Position numbers and translations under genes: made by a program. A DNA stretch of 64,000 nucleotides. Source: Pomphorhynchus laevis. Its lineage: Eukaryota; Acanthocephala; Palaeacanthocephala; Echinorhynchida; Pomphorhynchidae. The stretch lies in the NCBI GenBank assembly GCA_012934845.2, contig WNNJ02002176.1, positions 62,001 through 126,000 on the forward strand. Reading direction: 5' to 3'. Below the pieces are notes generated by a model. It made no database searches. It had not been told where the DNA came from and worked only from the letters and a program-made list of their open reading frames with translations. Positions 14,621 to 25,120 of this stretch are shown here, piece by piece; position 1 is the stretch's first letter, and the number at the start of each line of letters is the position of its first letter.

Positions 14621-14874
14621 CCTTTATGCCAGGTTCAGTTCATTTTTTGCTTGTTCAGAGAAAATCAAGATTACTTATCTATGAAAATAAGCTTTTTAAC
14701 TCGGATCGAAAATTGGAAAATGGTGGAAATGTGCGATGGCGTTGCCGCACAAGTGATTGTTCTTCTAGATTGGTTTTAAACAAAGAACAGATTATAATAT
14801 CGAAATACGATCATAAAAATCACGGAGATATGAATGAGGAAATTCGTGCGATTGAAATAAATTTCATCAGATGA
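14621..14874 (+). CDS. Terminal exon encoding a FLYWCH zinc finger
   Basis: After the acceptor TTTGATTTCAG (ending 14620) the frame is open for 84 codons to a TGA. The product has the FLYWCH pattern: hydrophobic VHFLLVQ, then LLIYENKLF, then VRWRCRTSDCSSR and finally YDHKNH, which supplies the W, two Cys and two His of the fold. FLYWCH fingers are known as the alternative C-termini of the BTB protein Mod(mdg4) in insects. The exon starts with two bases of a split codon, like the zinc-finger exons at 2346 and 10902, so all three could be joined to the same upstream exon. The last codons and stop run straight into Penelope-like terminal sequence. No BTB exon is in the window. Confidence 0.7.
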
Positions 14875-15105
14875 AATACATTATTACCTTGTATTTAGGC
14901 TAGCTGCTATGTTGGGTCAAGGAATAAGGGCCGAAACGTAACAACGTAGCAGTTCTTCCAGATCACTCTAATCTTAATTCTGATAAATGCTATTTGATTG
15001 ATTTAAAACAGTACGGTTATAAAAAATTAAGATAATGATATTAGCGTTTTTTAATTTATGTATTATGTATAAAATTTATAATTTCAGTTAAGTGATCTGA
15101 TTGAT
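14874..15105 (+). mobile_element. Penelope-like element end (diverged subfamily)
   Basis: GAAATACATTATTACC, then CTGCTATGTT..GGGCCGAAACG..AACGTAGCAG, then a TCTAATCTTAATTCTGATA block and a final CAGTTAAGTGATCTGATTGATT. The same ordered blocks end the Penelope-like copies at about 30870-31165 and 60158-60475. It has no RT and sits directly on the FLYWCH stop codon. Confidence 0.55.
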
Positions 15106-15887
15106 TGTCCTCGTGTAATAACTCAACCTGTAGAAACAGATGATCATTTGTATTAAGTATCCGTTCAACATTTTTTCCTATCAGAATGAACATTTTTCGC
15201 TTTCAGTATTGTTTTTTAACGCTGATGATTGCGAAAGTTATAACATGTATTAGAGATATTATTCTACTACCTTATGTTTCACAGTATTATCAAAAGCAGC
15301 CGATATGCATTTAAAGTCTTTGTGAATGTTACTAATTTGTTCAATGTATTGTAGACCCAATGTAAGGCAAATTATCTTTATAGATTTAAATTTACAGTTA
15401 TACTTTCGTTTTACAAGTGTATAAACATGCACTGAATATATCGGTTCCGTCATAAATCTGATAATATTACGTTTTAATATAATAAATATATTAATAGACA
15501 ATAGATTACAAGAGATATGTAAAACCTATATGACTAAAAACATAACATGAAACTGTGAAGTTAGTGCAAATTCGTTTCCGACTAAGTATGCTAACACAAT
15601 AGATAAAATGTGTCGTCTGGTATGTTTAGACATTTGAGTGACACACTTATTTAATTATTAATACTCATTGTGGTGTATAGGGCAAATGTAATATTTTGTA
15701 ATGCTTCATTATATAAATTTGTTTCGTAAATCACTGTAAATATTCGGTTCCTTGTTTGCTTTATTCGGTCCCTATTTGTGTACACATTTGTTAAGTTACC
15801 AGTGATACACATTCTGTTCACTCAATAAAAACGAGTCCCTTAAGGACAAAACGTAAACAGCGTGATTGTTGTGTAGTGTTCAATTAC
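15106..15887. other. AT-rich non-coding DNA
   Basis: No gene or repeat that I can support. Confidence 0.4.
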
Positions 15888-16278
15888 ACATTAGCAGTAG
15901 CCAGGTGCGCCTTTGCGGCACTTGGGCTATCTCGGGATTAGTCTTCTTTTCGAGAGGACGTCCCACGGAGCAAAGACTAAGGTTTCTTAAGCTCCTTGTT
16001 TCTCGTTTACCCAGAATAGTCCGCTCCGATTGGATTCTTCAGGGGGTGGGGGTGAAAGACCCCGGGTGGTTCAGTCGAAAGGTGGCGTGTTGGATTGTCT
16101 GCAGGGCTCAGATCCCCCTGAATCTAAGGCCGTGAGAAGATCGAAAGAAGACGGTTTGATTAAATTCGATGTTTTGGTATCTGTTGATTTGGCGTTATGA
16201 CTATTTTGTTGTTGACCATGTCTTATTTAACTGTTTGCATTTTTTCTACAAAACCCTTACTTACTTACATTAGCAGTA
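15888..16278 (+). mobile_element. I-type LINE insertion with 12-bp target duplication
   Basis: A 5'-truncated copy (15900-16266) of the I-type LINE holding only the last 80 or so codons of ORF2 (LCGTWAISGLVFF.. to AQIPLNLRP) and the 3' UTR. It is flanked by ACATTAGCAGTA at 15888-15899 and again at 16267-16278, a clean target-site duplication. This defines both ends and shows ordinary target-primed insertion. Confidence 0.9.
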
Positions 16279-16517
16279 AACATGAGTGATGACTGAACAT
16301 TGGGGAGGAAGTAGAAATTATTTCCCACTGTTCACACTAATAAGGACGGATAGAGTGATACCGAAAGTTACTGTCTTGTTAAAGAAAACATGTTATTTAT
16401 TGTCTATACATATTAATCCACACATTGAGCGATAATTACCAGATGATAGCTATTAAAAGAAATAACATTTATGATAAAAAAGAATTAATAAAAATGCAAA
16501 CTTCTAAAGCATCAGGC

Positions 16518-17470
16518 TAATTGTGAAAAAGCAATTTTATAGAATTCAAAAATCTCAAACGAAGTACTATTTTTGAAAACTTCACAAGGGTCATTATGAA
16601 GTTGCAATTATATAGTCTCTGCAAATCTCAAACTAGGTTATAGTTTTGCAAACCTTTAAAAAAGTCACTGTGGAAAGGTAATTCTACAATCATCACAAGT
16701 CCCAACAGAGGTCATAGCTAAGCGAAACTTTACATAAGCTAGTGATTAAAAAACAATTATATAGTCTTCACAAATCTCAAACGAGTTATCTTTGTAGAAA
16801 ACCTTGATAGAGGCCATTGTGAAAAGGCAATTCGATAGTCTTCACGAATCTCAAAAGAGATTCTGCTTTAAGAAAACGTCACAGTTCAAAAAATAATTTG
16901 AAACGAAAATTATAATCTTCGCAAATCTCAAACCATATTCTAGTTTGGCAAAACTTTCCAGTGGTCATTGTGAAAAAATAATTATATACACTTTAAACTT
17001 ACCAGATGTAATTGTGAAAAGTCAATTCGATAGTCTTCACAAATCTCAAATTAGGTTCTAGTTTGTAAAACTTCAAATATAGGTAATGGTAAAAAGGCAA
17101 TTATATAGTCACAAATCTCACACGAGGTCGTTGTTTAATAAAACTTCACTGAGAACATTGTAAGAGGCAGACTAAACAACAATCTCACACGAGGTAGTTG
17201 TTCAATAAAACTTCACTGAGAACATTGTAAGACGTCTTCGCAAATTTCAAACGAGGTATTATTTTACGAAACTTCTATGATGACATAGTGAAAGCTCAAT
17301 TCTACAGCCTTTGCAAATCTCAAACTAGATTCTAGTGCAGGAAAATTTCAGTGAACATTATAAAAATTTCATATCTTTCGAAAATCTCAAGTACTATTTT
17401 AAATAAATTTACAAAGGTCATTATCAAACAGCATTATTTAGGAGACAATCAAAGTCTTCACACAGCTGGT
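16518..17470. repeat. Minisatellite, about 8-9 units of roughly 100-120 bp
   Basis: Diverged repeats of a unit with the blocks TAGTCTTCACAAATCTCAAAC, GAGGT.CTAGTTT..AAAACTTCAC and GTCATTGTGAAAA.GCAAT. Unit lengths vary because of small indels; one sub-block (CTCACACGAGGT.GTTGTT) is locally duplicated near 17125-17190. No coding frame. Confidence 0.85.
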
Positions 17471-17639
17471 AGATATAGGAGTTAAAAAATAATTTAATAA
17501 ATCAAGCGTAGCTTGTTTTTTGACGTGTCAATAATAATAGATTTTCTTAACGAAATACATGATTGAATAAATAAGTTAAACAAGATAAGTAAGACTTACT
17601 TCCCTATAATTCTATCTCTTCATTCAGGTAGTCTCCATT

Positions 17640-19255
17640 GTCAACTTTACGGCCTCTAGTCCAGAGAAATAGGAGCACCCTGCCGCACCAACGCGCCGCC
17701 TTCTGACTGAATAATTCGGGCGTCTCTCACCCCCCCCCTAAAAGTCCAGTCGAGGCGGACTATGGTCGGTAATCGCAAGATTAGAAGCTTGAGAAACCTT
17801 AGTCTTTGCTCTAAGGGACGTCCTCTAGAGAACACGTAAGTACCCTAAAGACGCACTTGGTTTTCCCATTCAATGACATATGTTGGGCCCGTTTCAGAGC
17901 CCACCTAGCTCTCTTCAGGATACGTTTAAGTCTATCCAGGTTAGTTTTCGTTGACTAGTTCAACGTAACGGTGAACCCCAGATATTTTACTTGACTCATA
18001 AAGATTAGGAGTGGTTGATGCTGCAAAATGGAGGAGAGTGCTAATCTCTTAAGTTTCTTTTTTTCCTATCATGGCACCATGAAAGATTCCCACCTGCGAT
18101 TTTTAAGAGTTTAGAATAAGATTGGATAGTGATAACTGATCTTTTAATCTTAAAATAATCGGCTGATGTCCGAGACTAAATCTTTGCAACTGCGTCCAGA
18201 AAACAGGGATGTAGTATCATAAGCACATATCACAATATGCTGATCGCGTTTGAAAGCCGTGAAGAGAGCAATGAAGCTAGCAAGATATAATATAGAAGAA
18301 AGTGAGGAACCTTGAGGCACACCTGAAATATAGTAGATCTAACGTGCATCAGTGTCATCTTCATAGTAGAATCTCTTGGTGTACAGCAATATCCACCCTG
18401 TTAACAATTCTCGCATTCAGCACGAGGTTCCTGAGAGAGGAGATAACGAAGAGAATGGAGATGCGGTCAAATGCAGCAGAAAAATCAAGGAAAACAGCCA
18501 CAGCAAGCTGATGACTAGTATCCTGATTAAACTGATGCACTTCACCAATTGCTGAATGAACGAGCGCCCATTCACAAACCCATGAAAATTCGGTGGATTA
18601 AGTTACGCCTACTTAAATGGTAGCGAATTCTACGAGCGAGCGTTTTTCGTAGATGGATATGAGGGAATTTTAATCGATTTAGGCCGCAGGTCTTTTGGAC
18701 ATGAAACCGATTTTTTCTTTAGTAAAAATATACGTCGGCTACAATTGATGCCGGCTACATTGGATGGTGAGGCTAAAAGCATTGTGACGGCCACTTCTCT
18801 TTTTTGATCTGCTGCCAAAAGCTGACAACCTCGAGATGAGAGTTGAGCGACGGATTTGGAGGTTCCCGGAAGTGGGATCCAGTAGATAAAGATATCCGTA
18901 ACATAAGTCCCTGCTCTTGAAGTCACCCCTAAGCGGAATTGGCTGGGGAGAAAGCGTGGCTCTATAATTATGTAGGGCTAGTGACACCAAAATTATATCA
19001 AGGCCTACGCTACAAATCCATCAGGATTCCCTTTCCCGCCACCAGACAAACTTCTTTTTCTTGAATATCTTACAGAAGGAAGCCTGTGAGGGATTAAGAC
19101 CAGCAATACTCGTCATTTCCTTACTCAGCTGGAGCCTATGTCTAGAACTCTAGTATTCATTCAAGAGAACCTGGCTGAAGGAAGCAGAGAGATTGGGAGG
19201 TTGTAGCATTTTTACTAGGACCTTAAGTTTTGTCGGAGTGGAACTGTAAATTCTT
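17640..19255 (-). mobile_element. I-type LINE fragment, inverted-duplication arm A
   Basis: Reads on the - strand as the RT and C-terminal half of the I-type LINE. It is an inverted, roughly 90-97% identical copy of 23390-24995. Several disabling changes are shared with that arm and absent from other copies: an ACTAGTC stop in the NWS block, GTGCTTATGAT in place of the YADD box, a stop after GATGCACGT, and TTTTAAG before the KDQL block. The two arms therefore come from one dead copy. Confidence 0.85.
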
Positions 19256-19441
19256 TAATTTAAGACTTCAGGATCAGGGACTTATCTGTTACGGATTTCC
19301 TTAACTCCTGGGGCCTACTTCCGAGCACCTCCAAATCCGTCGCTCCACTCTCTTCTTAAGTTTGTCAGCCTTTGACAGCAGATCAAAGAAAAGAAGTGGT
19401 CGTCACAATGCTTTTAACAGCGGATTGTGCTGCATATTGTT
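19256..19441 (+). mobile_element. Short I-type LINE piece joined to an LTR scrap
   Basis: 19262-19417 matches the pre-RT region seen at 23712-23870 but is a different, more diverged copy in the opposite orientation to arm A. It runs directly into about 24 bases that match the LTR of the Ty3-type fossil at 28781-28805. This is a scrap heap of small insertions rather than one element. Confidence 0.55.
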
Positions 19442-20412
19442 TCATGGCAGTTAACATCGATACATCAAAGAATTCAGTAAATATGAAGTTTACAAGCAAT
19501 ACAAAGGATGATTTAAGTGAATTTGTTTCATTTTCTGATTCTAAAACGGAGGGGGAACTCCTCAGATAACCACACTATCAAATCTAGTATGCATCAAGTT
19601 GTTGGTGCCTATCGAAAGAAAACTTTTTCAAAGTATTTCTTCGCAATTTTGCAGATCAATTTAAAAAAGATTATTGTTTAACACTATCAAATGCTATGAA
19701 ACGGAATTAAAAATATCTTTCTATTCAGCAGATCTCGCAAACGCGTACATAGATTTCTTTAAGAGTAGATATGCAGATCTGGGTGACTTATCCTTCAAGC
19801 CGATCCAGGTTACAGTTAAAGTAACAAACATTCTAACCTTCTTCTCGGAGGTTGATATCTCAGCACTTAAAAAATGATTTCAATATTAGAAATCTGCGAT
19901 TTATAAATGGAAGAAAGGGCTACCTATACCGATGGCTTTCTGTCAGGCTTCGATTGACGAAGCAGTTCGTCTTTCTAATTCCATGTTCAACCCCTTTATG
20001 TGACACAATTTGAAATTTACAATGATCGACTTCGACTCGCTAACATACCCCACTGCAACAATTGTCACCAGTGGGGGCATTGGGCAACAGGCTGCAAATT
20101 TCCACATAAATGCGGGGTATGAGGCTCCTCTGATAATCACACAGGTAAATGTGAGCTAAAACCGGCTTGCAAAAACTGTAACGGAGACCACCCTTCGTGG
20201 ACTAGGAAATGTAATGCTTTCAAGGCATATCAGAATAGACATATGGTGAATGTTGTGAAACTAAAAAGTTTCGCGGAAACTTGCGGGTCTGCATGTAGGA
20301 ATTATAATAACAACAGGATGTCTGACATTAAAATATTGAAATACATTGATGGAAAACACCAAGCCTCTTTGGCCTACATGAAAAACCTGGTAACGAAGTT
20401 GTTGATAAGATA
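19442..20412 (+). mobile_element. Gag-like ORF1 remnant of a two-ORF LINE
   Basis: Three zinc-knuckle motifs are readable across 20053-20215: C-N-N-C..H..C, C-G-V..H..C and C-K-N-C..H..C, followed by KCNAFKAYQ and RMSDIKILKYIDG. The ORF1 of the copy at 56561-59911 has the same order (CNKCHAW.., CANCGWEH.., RMSNADIIQLLD). It differs enough to be another subfamily. The upstream part (19674-19877) matches the ORF1 region before the knuckles. Several frame breaks; not functional. Confidence 0.65.
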
Positions 20413-22300
20413 CGAAGATAGCATCCCTGGCGATACGAAGATAGTATCGCCAGGGATGCATCTTTGAATCCTAGGAGGTTTTGGTCTTATGTAAGAAACA
20501 ACAGAACTCTTGTCGCCACAATTAGCTCAATCCAAATGCCAACTGAAACTTTGACCGATCCGTCTCTAATCGCCCAACATTTAGCTGATGGCTTCTTGGT
20601 ACAGGCTTTGACTTCTAACAAACCGTATGACTTTAGTTGGAAGTATGTTCCGGTTGCTCATTGGTGTTGTGTTCGCCCACTCAGAGTGGAGGAGGTGTTG
20701 AACGAGGTTATGAAGCTCGATCCGTTTACATCTCCGGGACCAGACAATATTGCCCCCTTCCTCGTCAAATCCCTAGCGAACGAACTGAGCAATGATTTAA
20801 CTATGTTCTTCAGATACAGCTAAGACAGATCTTGGATTCCTGACAGTTGGAAGTGTGCAATAGTGGTGCCTATTCCCAAAAAGCATCCTGCTAGCTTTTG
20901 CGCGGACTTTCGGCCCATTAGTTTGATTAGCGTATTCTGCAAACTTTTAGAAAGAATAATCGCTAGTAGAATCAGGGATCATTTGGATCGTAATCACATA
21001 TTGGTTGAATCTCAACATGGTTTCAGGATCGGACGTTCATGCTTTACTAACCTACTAACTGTGCGTGAAAAATTGGATGATGCTCTGGGGGCTGGGTTTT
21101 AGGTTCATACAATATTCCTTGATTTTTCGAAAGCTTTTGATAGGGTACCACATGACGGCATAGTGTCTTTACTATATCACTATGAATTCCATTTATATAT
21201 TTGTAAGTGGGTCAGGCAATTTTTATCTAATAGGTCTTTCCGAGTTTGTGTGGGAGTGTATTTTTCATTCGGTGAATGTTAATTTTGGCCTACCGCAGGG
21301 ATCAGTCTTTGGCCTACTGCTCTTTATAATCTTCATTAATGATCTGCTACTCCGCTTATCATGCTCTCATCTAGCTTTTGCAGACGATCTAAAGATTTGG
21401 TCGATCATTAGAAATTCTGCTGATTGAGTATCGTTACAAAATGATCTAAACTCTCGGATCAAGTGGTACGATTCTACCGGACTACGGTTGAATGCTGATA
21501 AATGTGTCCTCATGCAACTAGGTCGCCCTATTGAATCTCCTAGGTACTATATTGGAGATATTGTCTTAAAGGAAGTGCCTCATCATAAGGATTTAGGGAT
21601 TATTGTCCATAGATCCTTGAAAACAAAGTTGAACACCGACTTCTTTCTAGGTAAAGCTACTAGGGCGTTATATTGTATTAAAAATGCATTCCTCAGGTTA
21701 AGCTGTCACATGTTCAAGAGGTTATTCATCTTCATCGTCAGGCCACACTTGGAGTACTGCATTCAGGCTTGTTTCCCTGTCACTAAGCAAGAACTATTAG
21801 ACCTCGAGTCTATTCTAAGGCGCGGAACGAGGCTCTGTATTGGCTTAAGTGGTATTGACTATTATGCACGTCTAAGTCGTATTGGGATGTTGTCGGTACG
21901 TGAGAGGTTCATATCCTTGGAAATGCTATGTATATGGCATATGTCGAATGATGCGGTGGGTTATCTCACCGATGTAATCACTAGGCGGGTAGGTCAGTTG
22001 CGGGGACATAGCAGAGTATTGTATAATTTTGGATTTGGCAGATTACCAATAGACTCTCGAGGAGAGGAATTAACATGTGGAATTCGTTGCCTGAATAAAT
22101 CGTTGCAGCCCCCAATTTGAGAGCGTTTAAATCACGATGCTACAAATGGATACGTGAACAATGCCGCTATTCAACACTACCACTGGAATACCCTAATTAG
22201 CTACGTTGACTGACCATTTGCTTTTGTTTTATTTTTTTGGACTCTGCCTGAATAGCCTTTTGGCTTTGGTATGTATTGGAATAATAATCTGGTCGAATCA
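20413..22300 (+). mobile_element. CR1-like LINE, reverse transcriptase half
   Basis: Starts at an RFWSYVRNNR block, the usual link between endonuclease and RT, then SPGPDNIAP, FRPISLISVFCKLLE, LDFSKAFDRVPHDG, FGLPQGSVFG and LAFADDLKIW, then a long C-terminal part open from 21488 to 22120. The endonuclease half is missing. The 3' end has the hairpin AGCC-TTTT-GGCT followed by GGAATAATAATC, as in the other CR1 copies here. Frame breaks lie near 20823, 21102 and 21427. The 5' edge is a small palindrome (20415-20466). Confidence 0.85.
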
Positions 22301-25120
22301 CTAATTTCACCTTCTAAAGGGATGACAAACACTAAAAAGAAACCATTATTATCTAAGAAGAGATCAGGACCGTCTCAGACCATCGCAGCAATAAATCTCG
22401 TTCCGAAAAGTCCTCTTTGGGCTATTGGCAATTACGAGAATATCGAGGGAAGTAAATATAACGCATGTGGGCAAGCGACTTCAACTGTTGGTACTATAAG
22501 TGGGAAGGAAAACTTTTCTACCTCTGGTTCTGACTATATGAAGGGCGTCCCACTTTGGTCACAATAACGCAGTGAAAGTACTCAAGATCCATTTTCACTG
22601 AATATTCTTCAGTGGAATTCGCGAGGTGCTTCTGCGCTAAGGCTTCTATCTTTATAGTTATGTAGATGTTATAGTCCATCAGGAGATGCCGTCTATCCTT
22701 ATACCCCAGGACATTACTCAATTTATCACTAAGCATATCTACTCACACTTCAATCCTTTTATAACCTCTCCACACACATTTTCTTCTTAAGGTTTTCTAA
22801 CCTTAGTAAAATGCTCCTTAAGGTCATTCTGCTTATTAAACTACTCGTGTCCAACAATGTCTTCTTTAGTTATATCACTTGTCAAGAACGGTGAACGCAT
22901 CAGCAAAGCCAATGTATACATCCGGCCAGGAAAGATTCAGAAGTATCGTAGCCTCTCGGTACGAATTTTAGGTAGCGGCTACGACATGTTACTCGGTGAC
23001 TAAAACTATTGAAGTGTTAGTCGGATTAATGCAGCACTCCACAGAACTAGGAACGATTATCTTATATATAAACCACCAACTCTCACCTTTCATTGCTTTA
23101 CAAAAAATTCACTCCTCGACGCATTACTGCTACATAGGATGTGGTTGTTAAATCCTATCTGCATTGAGCAGCCGCACCAACAGCTGACCACCTCTCATGA
23201 CCTAATACGCTTGCGGCTAGAGGAGGATACGTTGCTTAGAAGGTTATATTTTGATCCTATTAGAGTGGCCCTCTTTTAATCAGCTATCTTACTCATCCCA
23301 AGGATTGGAAATGATATTTTGGCAAAATTTATTTCCTACCTCTCTTCGCGAGCTACCGGGATCCGTTCGACTACTACGAGAGGTCGCATTTAAAGTCCTA
23401 CTCCTACAGAACTGAAGGTCATAGTAAAAATGCTACAACTTCCCAATCTCTCTGCTTCCTTCAGGCAGGTTCTCTTGAATGAATACTAGAGTACTAGATA
23501 TAGGCTCCAGCTGAGTAAGGGCAGGTCTAGTATTGCTGGTCTTAATCCCTCACAGGCTTCCTTCTGTAAGATATTCAAGAAGGAGAAGTTGTCTGGTGGC
23601 GGGAAAGGGAATCCTGATGGATTAGTAGCGTAGGCCTTGATATAATTTTGGAGTCACTAGCCCTACATAATTATAGAGCCACGCTTTCTCTCCAGCCAAT
23701 CCCGCTTAGGGGTGACTTCAGGAGCAGGGACTTATATGTTACGGATATCCTTATCTACTGGATCCCACTTCCGGGAACCTCCCAATCCGTCGCTCAACTC
23801 TCATCTCGAGGTTGTCAGATTTTGGCAGCAGATCAAAGAAGAGAAGTGGCCATCACAATGCTTTTAGCCTCACCATCCAATGTAGCCGGCATCAATTGTA
23901 GCCGACGTATATTTTTACTAAAGAAAAAATCGGTTTCATGTCCAAAAGACCTGCGGCCTAAATCGATTAAAATTCCCTCATATCCATCTACGAAAAACGC
24001 TCGCTCGTAGAATTCGCTACCATTTAAGTAGGCGTAACTTAATCCACCGAATTTTCATGGGTTTGTGAATGGGCGCTCGTTCATTCAGCAATTGGTGAAG
24101 TGCATCAGTTTAATCAGGATACTAGTCATCAGCTTGCTGTGGCTGTTTTCCTTGATTTTTCTGCTGCATTTGACCGCATCTCCATTCTCTTCGTTATCTC
24201 CTCTCTCAGGAACCTCGTGCTGAATGCGAGAATTGTTAACAGGGTGGAGATATTGCTGTACACCAAGAGATTCTACTATGAGGATGACACTGATGCACGT
24301 TAGATCTACTATATTTCAGGTGTGCCTCAAGGTTCCTCACTTTCTTCTATATTATATCTTGCTAGCTTCATTGCTCTCTTCAAGGCTTTGAAACGCGATC
24401 AGCATATTGTGGTATGTGCTTATGATACTACATCCCTGCTTTCTGGACGCTGGTGCAAAGATGTAGTCTCGGACATCAGCCGATTATTTTAAGATTAAAA
24501 GATCAGTTATCACTATCCAATCTTATTCTAAACTCTGAAAAATCGCAGGTGGGAATCTTTCATTGTGCCTTTATAACAAAAAAAGAAATTTAAGAGACTA
24601 GCACTTTCCTCCATTTTGCAGCATCAACCATCCTGATCTTCACAAATCGAGTAAAATATCTGGGGTTCACCGTTACGTTGAACTAGTCAACGAAAACTAA
24701 CCTGGATGGACTTAAACGTATCCTGAAGAGAGCTAGGTGGGCTCTGAAACTGGTCCAGCATCTGTCATTGAATGGGAAAACCCGAGTGCACCTTTGGGGT
24801 ACTTACGTCTTATCTAGAGGACGTCCCTTAGAGCAAAGGCTAAGGTTCCTCAAGCTTTTAATCTCGCGATTACTGACCATAGTCCGCCTCGACTGGACTT
24901 TTAGGGGGGTTAGAGACCCCAAATGGTTCAGTCGGCAGGCGGTGCGTTAATGCTGCCGGGGGCTCAGATCCCTGTGGACCTGAGGCCGTGATGGTGTATA
25001 TGAAGACAGAAGTATATGTTCAAGAGATTATTCTGTGAAGATTTATATACTACTTATGTAATTGTTATAATTATCTCTTTTCTTATGGTTTTGGTTTTAT
25101 TTTACAATATATTTATTTAT
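22300..25120 (+). mobile_element. I-type LINE, near full ORF2, dead (contains arm B)
   Basis: From 22570 an endonuclease of the apurinic type is readable in pieces (LNILQWNSRGAS, NVYIRPGKIQ, a GD box with its N altered, LLDALLLH). The pre-RT region follows (23648-24010, one frame) and then the RT and C-terminal region to the GGCTCAGATCC box near 24960. There are many stops and frameshifts, and the YADD box is destroyed. The last 1.6 kb (23390-24995) is arm B of the inverted duplication. The 3' tail is AT-rich and ends where the Ty3-type LTR begins. Confidence 0.8.

Noticed and set aside
15259-15501. 80-codon frame on the - strand
   Set aside because: AT-rich composition, no splice sites, no recognisable domain.
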